Positions 24,706-33,660 are shown, counted from the first letter of the stretch. The stretch is DNA of 64,000 nt from Xylophilus sp. GOD-11R (GCF_033546935.1 NZ_CP137854.1:2418001-2482000); one strand, 5' to 3'. Notes: generated by a model not told the origin, from the letters alone. Translations and numbers: made by a program.

Positions 24706-25530
24706 GGTTCTCCTTCGTCTCTTTTGATGTTTCAAGCACTGAATATCAGCGTTGTTACACGAAAGGTCTCATGCACCGAAGTGGCCGGCAATCCCCAGAT
24801 CTGGTTAAAGCATTCATTCAATCGTGAAAATGTCTTTAACCGCGCACGGACCGAATACGCGGGTTTGCGGGATTTCCCGGCAATACCTGCTTTCGGACTT
24901 TCTCAACGCGCCATCGGCACGATCTTGCCGCGCAGTTGCCCACGTGCCGCCCGCGCACGGGCCAGGCGCGCGTCTGCCCTTCGTGAAACGCCCGGTCGTG
25001 GTGCCGCCCGGTGTGTCGAGCACCAGGTCGATCCCGTGCGCCTGGTCTTCGGTGCGGCACAGGTGAAATCGGTGAATCGGTCCGCGCCGAGGTGCTACAC
25101 GCGTTTTCGGACGAGCGGACCACGATGACGGCGTCTGGCCTAACAACCGGCGTGCGATTCCGGCGGTCAAGGCCTTTGTGTCCTTTCTGGAAAGCTGCTG
25201 CCGACGCCGTCTCGCTGGGATGCGCTGATGGCGGCCGCTGCATCGCCGTCGGCGGGCTGAACCCTTTGCGTGGCCGCCAGGTTACGGATTCGTATCGAGT
25301 TCGCAGCGCGCGGCCAACGCCGGTAAAAGCCGAAATCACGCGTGACAGGGGAGGGCGGCGGCGTGGATTCGCGCAACCGGCCGGATGCAGAACGCGCGTC
25401 AGTGGATACCTGCGCCGTCGGCACCGATTGCAGAATCCGGCGTGCGACCTGCTCGCACCTCCCCAGGACGACTTCTTTCGCGCTTGCCGCTGCCCGCCGG
25501 GCCGGCCGTGTTCTTCATCGACCCCCGCAT
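24706..25530. other. Long gene-free stretch with a LysR-like relic
   Basis: About 825 bp separate the divergent PEP-CTERM and secretin genes. Open frames here have no ribosome binding sites, and their translations are Arg/Ala-rich low-complexity shadows. The only coding-like trace is a LysR C-terminal fragment at 25124-25228. Composition falls near 24720-24850, consistent with promoter DNA for the PEP-CTERM gene. No repeats or terminators could be supported. Confidence 0.45.
25124..25228 (+). pseudogene. Probable C-terminal relic of a LysR regulator
   Basis: In one frame the sequence reads VWPNNRRAIPAVKAFVSFLE before a TGA at 25226. This matches the end of many LysR proteins (pattern YPxxRxxxxKVRAFVDFL). 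Upstream no LysR frame stays open, so this is a decayed fragment. It suggests the gene-free region once held a regulator, perhaps for the secretin locus. The match is short. Confidence 0.35.
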
Positions 25531-27558
25531 ATGAAATCTCCGCTGCCATCGGCATTCGCCCTGGCGCTTGCCCTGCTCGTCGGCGCCGGCGCGCCGGCCA
25601 TCGCCGCATCCGCCGACACAGCCGCCGCCGACACCGTCACGCTCGACTTCGACAACGCCGACATCGTGGGCGTGGCGCGCACGCTCACCGCCATCACGCA
25701 CCGCAACGTGGTGCTCGATCCGCGGGTGAAAGGCACGATTTCGCTCAACACCGAAACACCGGTCACGCCGCGCGAGGCCTGGCGCATGTTCGTCGACGTG
25801 CTGCGCCTGTCCGGCTGGAGCGTGGTGGAGGCGGGCGGGCTCAGCAAGATCGTGCCGGAGGCCGACGCCAGGTTGATGGCGACATCGGTCACGGTGGCGG
25901 GTGGCCGCGCCAGCGGCGACGGCATCGCCACCGAGATCTTCCGGCTCGACTACCAGAGCGCGGCCAACCTGGTGCCGGTGCTGCGGCCCTTGATCAGCCC
26001 GAACAACGTCATCAACATGAACCCGGGCACCAATGCCCTGGTGATCACCGACTACACCGGCAACCTGGCGCGATTGCGCACGCTGGTGGCCGCGCTCGAC
26101 GTGCCGGGCGCGACCGACGTGGAGGTGATCGCGCTGCGCAACACCACGGCGAACGACATCGCGGCCACGGTGCGGCGGCTGTCATCGCTGTCCCGCGCGT
26201 CGGCCGACACCGTGGCGACGACGGCCACACCGGCGCCGACCAGCGCGGCGGCGCAGCCGTCCCAAGCCGCCAGTGCGCCCAACGGCGCGAGCGGCGGCAG
26301 CGCGACCGAGGCGTCGATCGTGGTCGATACCCAGACCAACAGCCTGCTGGTGCGCGCCCAGAGCCGCGCGCAGATCGCGGCCATCCGCGCCCTGGTCGCC
26401 CAGCTCGACCAGCCGCGCGACAACGTCAACGTACGTGTGGTCTACCTGAAGAACGCGCAAGCCGTCCGGCTGGCGCAGGTGCTGCGGGCGGCGTTTCCGG
26501 CGGAAGCCTCCGACCAGGCCGCGGCCGGGCGTACCGGCAACGCCTTGGCCAGCCCGGGCCAGGCCGGCGGCACGACCTCGGCGAGCAGCGATACGGGCAT
26601 GTCGTCCACCAGCGGCACGAGCAGCGGCAAGGCTTCGGCCGCCACCCCGTCGTCGGTGACGGCCGCCGGCCAGCCCACGACCGGCGGCGGCATCCAGGCC
26701 GACCCCGCCAGCAACGCACTCATCATCACCGCGCCCGAACCGCGTTTTCGGGAGATGCGGCCGATCATCGAGCAGCTCGACACCCGTCGCGCCCAGCTCT
26801 ATGTGGAGTCGCTGGTGGTGGAGGTGGATGCGAGCAAGTCGGTGGAACTCGGCGTGCAGTGGGCGCAGCTGTTCGACATCAACTCGGCCACCACCCTCAC
26901 GCTGGGCACGGTGGCCAAGGCGCTCGAATCGATGGCCGGCACCAACATCCTGTCGACCGCCAACGTGGTCACGCTCGACAACGAGGAGGCCCGGATCGTT
27001 GTCGGCCAGAACGTGCCCTACATCACCGGCTCCTACACCACCAGCACCAATGCAAACCCGTTCCAGACCGTGGAGCGCAAGGACGTCGGCATCACGCTGC
27101 GGCTGCGGCCGCAGATCGGCGAGAACGGCAACATTCGCATGACCATCTACCAGGAGTCGTCGTCGGTAGCCTCCACCAGCGCCACGCTCGGCCCCACCAC
27201 CAACCAGCGCTCCATCGAGTCGACGGTGACGGTGAACGACGGCAAGATCATCGTGCTCGGCGGCCTCATCGAGGACAGCTACAGCGACCAGACCTATCGA
27301 CTGCCCTGGGTTTCGGAGCTGCCGCTGGTCGGCAATCTGTTCCGCAGCTTCGCCCGCTCGCGCAAGAAAACCAACCTCATCGTGTTCCTGCGGCCCGTGG
27401 CCATGCGCGACGAGGCGGCGGCCGATGCGTGGACGTTGGACCGCTACGACTACATCCGCGGCCGGCAGCAGGCGATGCCGGCGGATATCGGCCGGCTGCC
27501 GGGCAATTTCGTCGTACCGCCGGCCATCGCGCCCGGCAGGCTGACATCTGTGCCTTGA
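25531..27558 (+). CDS. gspD: Orphan GspD-type secretin with shortened barrel segment
   Basis: The 675-residue outer-membrane secretin starts with a signal peptide (FALALALLVGAGAPAIAA). An N0 domain (VTLDFDNADIVGVARTLTAI) and three N1-N3 KH-like repeats follow (EIFRLDYQSAANLVPVLRPL; VEVIALRNTTANDIAATVRRL; NVRVVYLKNAQAVRLAQVL), with Ser/Ala/Gly-rich linkers in N2 and N3. The C-terminal secretin domain has VTLDNEEARIVVGQNVPYIT, TVERKDVGITLRLRPQI and IVLGGLIEDSY. Only about 27 residues separate LGVQWA from NILST, against roughly 65 in E. coli GspD, so part of the outer-membrane segment is missing. No other type II secretion genes are adjacent, so it must work with a system elsewhere or be a stand-alone relic. 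Confidence 0.88.
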   Translation: MKSPLPSAFALALALLVGAGAPAIAASADTAAADTVTLDFDNADIVGVARTLTAITHRNVVLDPRVKGTISLNTETPVTPREAWRMFVDVLRLSGWSVVEAGGLSKIVPEADARLMATSVTVAGGRASGDGIATEIFRLDYQSAANLVPVLRPLISPNNVINMNPGTNALVITDYTGNLARLRTLVAALDVPGATDVEVIALRNTTANDIAATVRRLSSLSRASADTVATTATPAPTSAAAQPSQAASAPNGASGGSATEASIVVDTQTNSLLVRAQSRAQIAAIRALVAQLDQPRDNVNVRVVYLKNAQAVRLAQVLRAAFPAEASDQAAAGRTGNALASPGQAGGTTSASSDTGMSSTSGTSSGKASAATPSSVTAAGQPTTGGGIQADPASNALIITAPEPRFREMRPIIEQLDTRRAQLYVESLVVEVDASKSVELGVQWAQLFDINSATTLTLGTVAKALESMAGTNILSTANVVTLDNEEARIVVGQNVPYITGSYTTSTNANPFQTVERKDVGITLRLRPQIGENGNIRMTIYQESSSVASTSATLGPTTNQRSIESTVTVNDGKIIVLGGLIEDSYSDQTYRLPWVSELPLVGNLFRSFARSRKKTNLIVFLRPVAMRDEAAADAWTLDRYDYIRGRQQAMPADIGRLPGNFVVPPAIAPGRLTSVP

Positions 27559-27577
27559 AACGCCCGGCGTCGCCCGA

Positions 27578-28342
27578 TCAGCGGGAATACGCCAGCAAGT
27601 GTTCGGCGAGAGCGGGCAGGCCGGTCGCGGCGGTGGTCGCCCAGGCGTAGCCGATGCGGCCGGTGCTGCGCGCGGGTTCGGGGTTGATCTCCACGATGAG
27701 CGCGTCCGGCGGCGCGAGATCCACCAGGCCGGCCGCCGGGTAGACCATGCCGGAGGTGCCCACGATCAACAGCAGGTCACAGCGGATGATGGCCGCCGTC
27801 GCCGCCTCCACGACCGCGGGATCCAGGCTCTCGCCGAACCAGACGACGCCCGGGCGGATCGCGCCGGGGCATGCAGGGCAGGGCGGTGGCGGCCGCTGAC
27901 GGCTGGGCTCGGGCGGCGGCGACGCTGTCAGGCTGAACGGCGCGCCGCAGGTATCGCAGCGCGGCGAGAACAGGCTGCCATGCAGGTGCATCACGCCATC
28001 GGCGCCGGCGCGTTCATGCAGGTTGTCGACGTTCTGGGTGACGACTTCGGCATCGAGCTCGTTGCGCAGCCGGGCGACGGCGCCATGCCCGGCGTGTGGT
28101 GATGCGGCCATGACCAGACCACGCCGCCATTCGTACCAGCCCCAGACCGTGTCGCGGTCGCGGCGCCAGGCCTGTGGCGTGGCCAGCGCTTGTGGATCGA
28201 ACGCGTTCCACAGGCCATTGCGGCCAGAGCGAAAGGTAGGGATGCCGCTCTCGGCGGACATGCCGGCGCCGCTGAACACGACGATGCGGGTGAAGCGCCG
28301 GTGGAGCAGGGCGCGGAGAGCCGAAGGCAGAGGGCTGGCCAT
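27578..28342 (-). CDS. cobB: NAD-dependent protein deacylase, class III sirtuin
   Basis: The 254-residue cytosolic sirtuin has the NAD-binding GAGMSAESGIPTFR, the TQNVDNLHE motif, the catalytic histidine in MHLHG (about 121), and four zinc cysteines CDTC and CPAC separated by a Pro-rich insert (SPPPEPSRQRPPPP). Tyr70 and Arg73 in WYEWRR form the YxxR pair that marks SIRT5/CobB-like enzymes removing succinyl and malonyl groups as well as acetyl. It lies 12 bp downstream of the acylphosphatase gene on the same strand. Both act on acyl groups, though a functional link is not established. Confidence 0.92.
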   Translation of the reverse strand: MASPLPSALRALLHRRFTRIVVFSGAGMSAESGIPTFRSGRNGLWNAFDPQALATPQAWRRDRDTVWGWYEWRRGLVMAASPHAGHGAVARLRNELDAEVVTQNVDNLHERAGADGVMHLHGSLFSPRCDTCGAPFSLTASPPPEPSRQRPPPPCPACPGAIRPGVVWFGESLDPAVVEAATAAIIRCDLLLIVGTSGMVYPAAGLVDLAPPDALIVEINPEPARSTGRIGYAWATTAATGLPALAEHLLAYSR

Positions 28343-28354
28343 GATTGCCCGGGC

Positions 28355-28642
28355 CTATGCGGTCGGGCGTTGTACGAATCCGCTGAATGCGGTCCGTGGG
28401 TCAGTGCCATCGCTGACGTCGACGCGATCCACTCGGGCCTGCCGGGGGCCTTGGCGTGCCCATTCCACGAGTTGCCCGACAGCTTGCGGCGTGCCTTCCG
28501 CAAGGGCTTCGACACTGCCGTCGAGTCGATTGCGCACCCAGCCGGTAACGCCGAGTGCCTGGGCCTGTTCCGTCATGGAGGCGCGGTAGTACACGCCCTG
28601 AACCCGGCCGAATATGAGAAGGTGTTTGACGATGGTGGGCAT
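28355..28642 (-). CDS. acyP: Acylphosphatase
   Basis: The 95-residue ferredoxin-like enzyme hydrolyses acyl phosphates such as acetyl or carbamoyl phosphate. The phosphate-binding loop is GRVQGVYYR with catalytic Arg20, and the catalytic Asn38 is in [13 protein letters not shown]. Tyr18 replaces the Phe usual in the loop. It is the first gene of a two-gene unit with the sirtuin gene. Confidence 0.94.
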   Translation of the reverse strand: MPTIVKHLLIFGRVQGVYYRASMTEQAQALGVTGWVRNRLDGSVEALAEGTPQAVGQLVEWARQGPRQARVDRVDVSDGTDPRTAFSGFVQRPTA

Positions 28643-28704
28643 GATCTTGAATTCTTCGAATCGCCGCGGACATCGGCGGATTCCAAATCAGGGTGGGTTT
28701 GCCG

Positions 28705-29082
28705 CTAGCGCGACGCTTCGTCGAGCAGGTTTCGCAGCTGTTTGGTACGCGCATCGGTGCGGTCGGCCAGGCAGCCTGACTTCACCATCGGCTGTATCGA
28801 CCCTCCGTCGTATCCCGCGGCAGCGAAGCCGCAGTCGAGGTCGCGGTAGGTGAGCCAGGCTTTTTGAACCTTGCGCAGATTCGCCTGGCGTTCGGTCGGC
28901 AACTTCTGCAGCAGTTGCCGGTAGGTCTGATTGAGCGAAGCGTCGGCCTGGGTGTATGCCTGGGCAGCGCAGGCGTTCATGTCGCTCTGGCTGGTAGCGT
29001 TGGTGCAGTCGGTCGCGGCGGGGACGCCAGAGTCGGCAAGCAAGCCGAGCAGGACGGCGATGCAGCGTGTGGTGGAGTTCAT
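28705..29082 (-). CDS. Exported LprI/DUF1311-type lysozyme inhibitor-like protein
   Basis: The 125-residue protein has a signal peptide (CIAVLLGLLADSGVPAA) followed by a DUF1311/LprI domain. It starts DCTNATSQSDMNACAAQAY, has LNQTYRQLLQKLPTERQANL and WLTYRDLDCGFAA, and ends near SGCLADRTDARTKQLRNLL. Four cysteines in the mature part can form two disulfides. Some relatives inhibit lysozyme in the periplasm; others have no tested role. ATG 29082 gives a normal signal peptide; longer frames up to 29166 add implausible residues. Confidence 0.85.
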   Translation of the reverse strand: MNSTTRCIAVLLGLLADSGVPAATDCTNATSQSDMNACAAQAYTQADASLNQTYRQLLQKLPTERQANLRKVQKAWLTYRDLDCGFAAAGYDGGSIQPMVKSGCLADRTDARTKQLRNLLDEASR

Positions 29083-29360
29083 GGGTTCCATTCTGAAGTG
29101 CCGCGGCGGGATGCACCGGCACCTGTTGCAACGCCAACTCCAACCATGTCTATACATAATATACATCGTATGAAGTAGATGAGGTGTTAAGGAGTCTGGG
29201 TTGCGACATGCACAGTCTTCTTGCGTCGGCCCGGGTTTCGCACTTCATCACACCGGCGGACGCCACTTCCCTGCATTGATTTTGCAGGTTCGTTGCGGTC
29301 CGCCCTTGTCGAAAGTCGGTCCGCGTCGTCTTGTTCGCCGCGGACCCGCACTGGCTCCCG

Positions 29361-30761
29361 CTAAACCAGGCCCGTCGCGTAGTAAAGCCCGATCACGAAG
29401 AACACCGCCACTGTCTTGATGACGGTCACCATGAAGATCTCGCGGTATGACTCGCGGTGCGTCAATCCTGTCACCGCGAGCAAGGTGATGACCGCGCCGT
29501 TGTGGGGCAACGTATCCATGCCCCCGCTCGCCATGGCGACAACACGGTGCAGCACCTCCATCGGAATCTGTGCCGCGTTGGCCGCGCTGATGAAGGTGTC
29601 GGACATCGCGGCCAGGGCGATGCTCATGCCGCCCGAGGCCGAGCCGGTGATGCCCGCCAGCGAACTGACCGAAATCGCCGCATTGACCAGCGGATTCGGA
29701 ATGCTCTTGAGCGCATCGCTGACGACCAGGAAGCCGGGCAAGGCCGCGATCACGCCGCCGAAACCGTACTCCGACGCGGTGTTCATCGCCGCCAGCAACG
29801 CGCCCCCGACGGCAGCCTTGGTGCCACTCGCGAACTTTTCGCGGACGCGGCCGAAGGCGGTCAGCAGTACCAGAAGGATGCCCAGCAGCAATGCGCCCTC
29901 CACCGCCCAGATGGCCACCACCGACTTGATCGCCGTCGTGACCGGCGCATGCACGCCCGGCAGCAGCTCGGGCGCCACGGTGTGGGTGGCGCCATACCAG
30001 ACGGGAATCAGCGAGGTCAGCGCGAAGTTCGCCACACCGACGAGCACCAGCGGCGCCACTGCCAGCAGCGGATGCGGCAGCTGCGAGGACTCGACTCGTT
30101 CGGGCTCGTTGACCAGCGAGGTGCCGTAGCCTTCACCCTTGGCCATGGCGGCACGGCGCCGTGCCTCCAGGTAGACGAGGCCGATCACGATGATGAACAC
30201 CGACCCGGCCACGCCAAGAATCGGGGCGGCCCAGGAGGTCGTCTTGAAGAAGGTCGTGGGAATGATGTTCTGGATCTGCGGCGTACCCGGCAGCGAATCC
30301 ATGGTGAAAGAGAACGCGCCGAGCGCGATGGCGCCCGGCATCAGGCGCTTGGGAATATTGCTCTGCCGGTAGAGCTCTGCCGCGAACGGATAGACAGCGA
30401 ACACCACCACGAACAGCGAGACCCCGCCGTAGGTCAGCAATGCGCATACCGCGACGATCACCGCATTGGCGCGGGAGCGGCCGATGTACCGGATGGCGGC
30501 CGCCACGATGGATTCGGAAAACCCCGACAGCTCGATGACCTTGCCGAACACGGCGCCGAGCAGGAACACCGGGAAGTAGAGCTTCACGAAGCCCACCATC
30601 TTCTCCATGAAGATGCCGGAGAACACGGGCGCCACCGCCGATGGCTCGGTCAGCAGCACCGCGCCGAGCGCGGCGATCGGCGCGACGAGGATCACGCTGT
30701 AGCCGCGGTAGGCGGCGATCATCAGGAACGCCAGGGCGGCAAGGACGATGAGAAATGACAC
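29361..30761 (-). CDS. GntP-family permease, hydroxy-acid type
   Basis: The 466-residue inner-membrane symporter has about 12 hydrophobic segments. It belongs to the GntP branch often annotated as D-beta-hydroxybutyrate permease: SVILVAPIAALGAVLLTE, SFTMDSLPGTPQIQNIIPTT, GITGSASGGMSIALAAMSD and GGMDTLPHNGAVITLL. It is encoded downstream of a hydroxyacyl-CoA dehydrogenase-type gene (69-bp gap), with a divergent IclR regulator. A hydroxy-acid substrate that the dehydrogenase oxidises is the simplest reading. It is distinct from the gluconate-like GntP at 20627. Confidence 0.87.
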   Translation of the reverse strand: MSFLIVLAALAFLMIAAYRGYSVILVAPIAALGAVLLTEPSAVAPVFSGIFMEKMVGFVKLYFPVFLLGAVFGKVIELSGFSESIVAAAIRYIGRSRANAVIVAVCALLTYGGVSLFVVVFAVYPFAAELYRQSNIPKRLMPGAIALGAFSFTMDSLPGTPQIQNIIPTTFFKTTSWAAPILGVAGSVFIIVIGLVYLEARRRAAMAKGEGYGTSLVNEPERVESSQLPHPLLAVAPLVLVGVANFALTSLIPVWYGATHTVAPELLPGVHAPVTTAIKSVVAIWAVEGALLLGILLVLLTAFGRVREKFASGTKAAVGGALLAAMNTASEYGFGGVIAALPGFLVVSDALKSIPNPLVNAAISVSSLAGITGSASGGMSIALAAMSDTFISAANAAQIPMEVLHRVVAMASGGMDTLPHNGAVITLLAVTGLTHRESYREIFMVTVIKTVAVFFVIGLYYATGLV

Positions 30762-30830
30762 GGGAGTCTCCTGGTTTCATGGGCGATCGGCAGCGGTCGG
30801 GCAGCGCGATCGTTTCAAGCGTGGGGCCGC

Positions 30831-31760
30831 TCAGTCCGTCGCGGCCAGCTGCCGGCGACGCAATGCCTGGATTTTTTCAATGCGATCCTGGTCCCAGCGG
30901 TAGAAGCCCTGGCCGGTGGCGACACCGACGTCGCCCTGGTCGACACGCTCGCGCATCAGTTCGAGCACGTCTTCGTCCTTGGCCAGTTGCGGCATGAGGT
31001 GTTCGGCGATCGACAGCAATGTCTTCAAGCCGCCGAGGTCGGCGCTCTCCAGTGGCCCGACGATGCTGTATCGGCGCCCCAGCGACGCCTTCATGACGGC
31101 GTCCACTTCCGCGGGCGTCGCCACGCCGCTGCGCACGATGTGGAGCGCCTCGCGCAGCACCGCGAACTGGAGCCGGTTGCCGATGAATCCAGCAATGGCC
31201 GCCTTCAGTGCGACCGGTTCGGCGTGGATGGCCTGCAGCAGCGCCATCACGCGCTCGACGACAGCGGGCGCCGTGTCAGACCCCGGCACCACTTCGACGA
31301 GCGGTATCAGGTGAGGCGGGTTCCAGAAGTGCGCGATCAGGAAACGGTCGCGGTGCTGCATCTGCTCGGACAGCAGATCGGGCGGGAAACCGCTGGTATT
31401 GCTGGCCAGAATGGTGGTTTGCGGCAAGACGGCTTCCAACTCGGCGTAGAGCGCGCGCTTGGCAGCGACCGATTCGACGATGGCCTCCAGCACCAGCTCG
31501 GCCTTGCCGAACTCCACCGGCGATTCGACGTGACGGATCATCGACTCCGCCACCCTGGCCTGCTCCACGGTGATCACCCCCGCCTGATCCATCTCCTGAT
31601 AGACGGCGTGGCAGTGGTGCTTGGTGCGACTCGGCGCCGAAGGGTCGGAGTCGTAGACCAGCACTTCAAACCCTGCCAGGGCGAAGCGGCAAGCGATGCC
31701 GCAGCCCATCAAGCCGGCGCCCGCGATGGCGACGAGGCCTTGTGTCTTCTTTTCTGTCAT
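30831..31760 (-). CDS. 3-hydroxyacyl-CoA dehydrogenase-family NAD-dependent dehydrogenase
   Basis: The 309-residue protein has an N-terminal Rossmann domain (AIAGAGLMGCGIACRFALAG, VLVYDSD), the catalytic histidine region LIAHFWNPPHLIPLVEVVPG, and the helical C-terminal domain (IAGFIGNRLQFAVLREAL, GPLESADLGGLKTLLSI). Stand-alone proteins of this size without a hydratase domain include L-carnitine, L-gulonate and other hydroxy-acid dehydrogenases as well as 3-hydroxybutyryl-CoA dehydrogenase. The co-transcribed permease favours a free hydroxy acid. ATG 31760 was selected; a frame to 31838 extends into the divergent promoter. Confidence 0.88.
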   Translation of the reverse strand: MTEKKTQGLVAIAGAGLMGCGIACRFALAGFEVLVYDSDPSAPSRTKHHCHAVYQEMDQAGVITVEQARVAESMIRHVESPVEFGKAELVLEAIVESVAAKRALYAELEAVLPQTTILASNTSGFPPDLLSEQMQHRDRFLIAHFWNPPHLIPLVEVVPGSDTAPAVVERVMALLQAIHAEPVALKAAIAGFIGNRLQFAVLREALHIVRSGVATPAEVDAVMKASLGRRYSIVGPLESADLGGLKTLLSIAEHLMPQLAKDEDVLELMRERVDQGDVGVATGQGFYRWDQDRIEKIQALRRRQLAATD

Positions 31761-31960
31761 CACAATCGAAACCCGGAAAATTCGTTCAGCCGCCTGTACG
31801 GTCGATTCACAGGCTGCACAGTGTCGATACGCGTCCATACCGAGCCTATTCGTGTTTTCCCTAGGCGCAGCGACGCCAGGCCTGAATGACGGAGGCCTTT
31901 GCTAGACTGCGCGGCCCTGCCCGACGGCGCTGTGCGCGCCACCCATCCAGCCGAGCGTCA

Positions 31961-32794
31961 ATGCCCATTTCACAGGCGAAAGCAGCGTCCGTTTCGAAGT
32001 CAGCCGGGGCGGAAAGCGGACCGGCCGAACAGGTTCCTGCGGTCGTGCGCTCCCTGGCCGTACTCGATCTCCTGAGCCGGCAAACCGGGCCGATCAGCCT
32101 CGCGCGCCTGACCTCCGAGCTCGAGCTTCCCAAGAGCAGCATCCGGGCGATATGCAACACGCTGGCCTCGTGCGGTTACGTGCGCCGCCATGCGGACGGA
32201 AGTTACCGCCTCAGCCCGAAGATCGTGAGCTTGGCGGAGACGTTTCTCGCGGGAACCGATGTCACCCGTGAGTTCAACTCGATCTGGTCGGACAGCAAGA
32301 GCGACCCCGAGGAGACGGTTTTGCTGTCGGTGCTTTCCGGCCACGAAGCGGTCTATCTCGCGGTGCGCAACAGCGTGCGGCCGTTGGGGCTGGCGTTTCG
32401 CGTGGGCCTCAAGTTTCCTGCGTGGGTTTCTGCCAGCGGCAAGGCCATGCTGGCCTACCTGCCGGAGCAAGAAGCCCGACGGATCGCCGGAGATGGCCTG
32501 AAAAGCCCCAAAGGCCTGGGGAGCCCCAAGGCCCTGGAGCGCTTCATCGAAGAGTTGGCGCTCACGCGGCAGCGCGGCTACAGCATCGATGACCAGGGGA
32601 TCCGGGAAGGCGTCTATGCGCTCGGTGCACCGGTGTTCGACGCCGCTGGCGCCGTGGTCGCGGCGGTGTCGGTGTGCGTGAGCAAGCTCGCGCTGGAAGA
32701 CCATACCGCGGCTCGTCATCGGGATCTGACCCTGGGCGTTGCCCGCGAATTGACCGAAAGACTGGGCGGCTCGGTCGCCCCGACCGGGAATTGA
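31961..32794 (+). CDS. IclR-family transcriptional regulator
   Basis: The 277-residue regulator has a winged-helix domain (VVRSLAVLDLLSRQTGPISL, ELELPKSSIRAICNTLASCG, YRLSPKIVSLAETFL) and a GAF-like effector domain (ETVLLSVLSGHEAVYLAVRN, FPAWVSASGKAMLAYLPEQE, RGYSIDDQGIREGVYALGAPVF). It is divergent from the permease/dehydrogenase operon and is presumably its regulator. ATG 31961 was taken; a start at 31886 would add 25 Arg-rich residues with no family match. Confidence 0.9.
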   Translation: MPISQAKAASVSKSAGAESGPAEQVPAVVRSLAVLDLLSRQTGPISLARLTSELELPKSSIRAICNTLASCGYVRRHADGSYRLSPKIVSLAETFLAGTDVTREFNSIWSDSKSDPEETVLLSVLSGHEAVYLAVRNSVRPLGLAFRVGLKFPAWVSASGKAMLAYLPEQEARRIAGDGLKSPKGLGSPKALERFIEELALTRQRGYSIDDQGIREGVYALGAPVFDAAGAVVAAVSVCVSKLALEDHTAARHRDLTLGVARELTERLGGSVAPTGN

Positions 32795-33214
32795 TCGCCG
32801 GGCTGGACGCGTCTGGCAGGCGCATATCGCCTGCGTGAGCAACACATGTCGAGCACCGACCATCTGCTGGCAGTGTTCACGGCCTCGTTCAGTTGTCAAA
32901 GAAGGAGTGGTCTGGATCCGCGGCGAATGGGGGCGCTGGGGATAGCGCGTGTGGTGCGGGCGCCCTCCCCGCGCAGCATTTCGCGCAGGGTCACATCGGC
33001 GTTCAGCGCGTTCTCGACGGCGTCTGCCGGCTGACTGGTGCTGTCACCGAAGACGGCGTCTTCTCGGGCACGGTTCGGGATGTTTTCGTCTCGAACTCGG
33101 CTGAGGCTGGTTTGGATTGACAGCCTTTTGCGTGAAGCACAACATTCGCCGCCGACTTCGGGCTTCGGTTTCTCATCAGAAACGGCCCGCGCGCACAACT
33201 TCTGGGAGGGTTCG
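32795..33214. other. Gene-poor stretch upstream of the repeat-bearing small gene
   Basis: About 420 bp after the IclR gene contain only short overlapping frames on both strands with no ribosome binding site or family signature. A small hairpin, GTTTCT-CATC-AGAAAC, lies near 33166-33181, within a longer complementary stretch (GGGC ... GCCC). It has no T run, so it is not a standard terminator. Codon-like GC skew is weak, and the segment may be decayed coding sequence. Confidence 0.35.
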
Positions 33215-33574
33215 ATGTCCTCGATCAGTTCTGGTCCGCATTTCCCGATCATCCGGCCACCCGTCGAAGACGATGGGATCCCGACGACACGCGAAGCCGA
33301 AGACGACGGAATTCCGACGACCCGGGAGGCCTTCTCCAGCGTTCGACTTCGGAGAAGTCCTCTGACCGAGACCGCCAACGAGCGAACTTCGGTAGCGCCG
33401 CATCTCGACCATCCGACGGGCCGCCTGGAGATCTTCCGAGGCACGCTGTCGGAGGCTTCGAGCTACCAGGTGCTGGTGGACGGAAATTTCGGCAAGGTCG
33501 AAAGCGAAAACCTCGTGCACCAACTCAAGACCGCCATCGCGGTCCTCGAGGCACGCCACGCGCAGGATGGCTAG
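33215..33574 (+). CDS. Small hypothetical protein with tandem EDDGIPTTREA repeat
   Basis: This 119-residue protein starts at ATG 33215, seven bases after GGGAGG. It has no recognisable domain, signal peptide or membrane segment. Residues around 18-39 hold two perfect copies of EDDGIPTTREA. The two 33-bp DNA copies (33267-33332) differ at several third positions, so selection appears to preserve the peptide. The C-terminal ~55 residues (RLEIFRGTLSEASSYQVLV ... LKTAIAVLEARHAQDG) look like a folded alpha/beta unit. The function is unknown. Confidence 0.6.
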   Translation: MSSISSGPHFPIIRPPVEDDGIPTTREAEDDGIPTTREAFSSVRLRRSPLTETANERTSVAPHLDHPTGRLEIFRGTLSEASSYQVLVDGNFGKVESENLVHQLKTAIAVLEARHAQDG

Positions 33575-33660
33575 AAGGCCGTGCGGCGCCAGGCGCCGCT
33601 GCCTCGGATGAAGCCGGGCCGATCAGGCGCTTGATTGCCCGAGCCCGTCGGTGGCCGACG

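Noticed and set aside
24836..25609. A 257-residue minus-strand frame in the gene-free stretch
   Set aside because: No ribosome binding site or recognisable motif, and it overlaps the secretin start; treated as chance.
25011..27650. An 879-residue frame overlapping the secretin gene
   Set aside because: The secretin frame carries all family motifs; this frame is low-complexity Arg/Pro/His and lacks a start signal.
32896..33444. A 182-residue minus-strand frame with DAVENALNADVTLREMLR
   Set aside because: It is antisense to the repeat protein, which has a clear ribosome binding site; no family similarity was recognised, although the C-terminal part could be a decayed gene.
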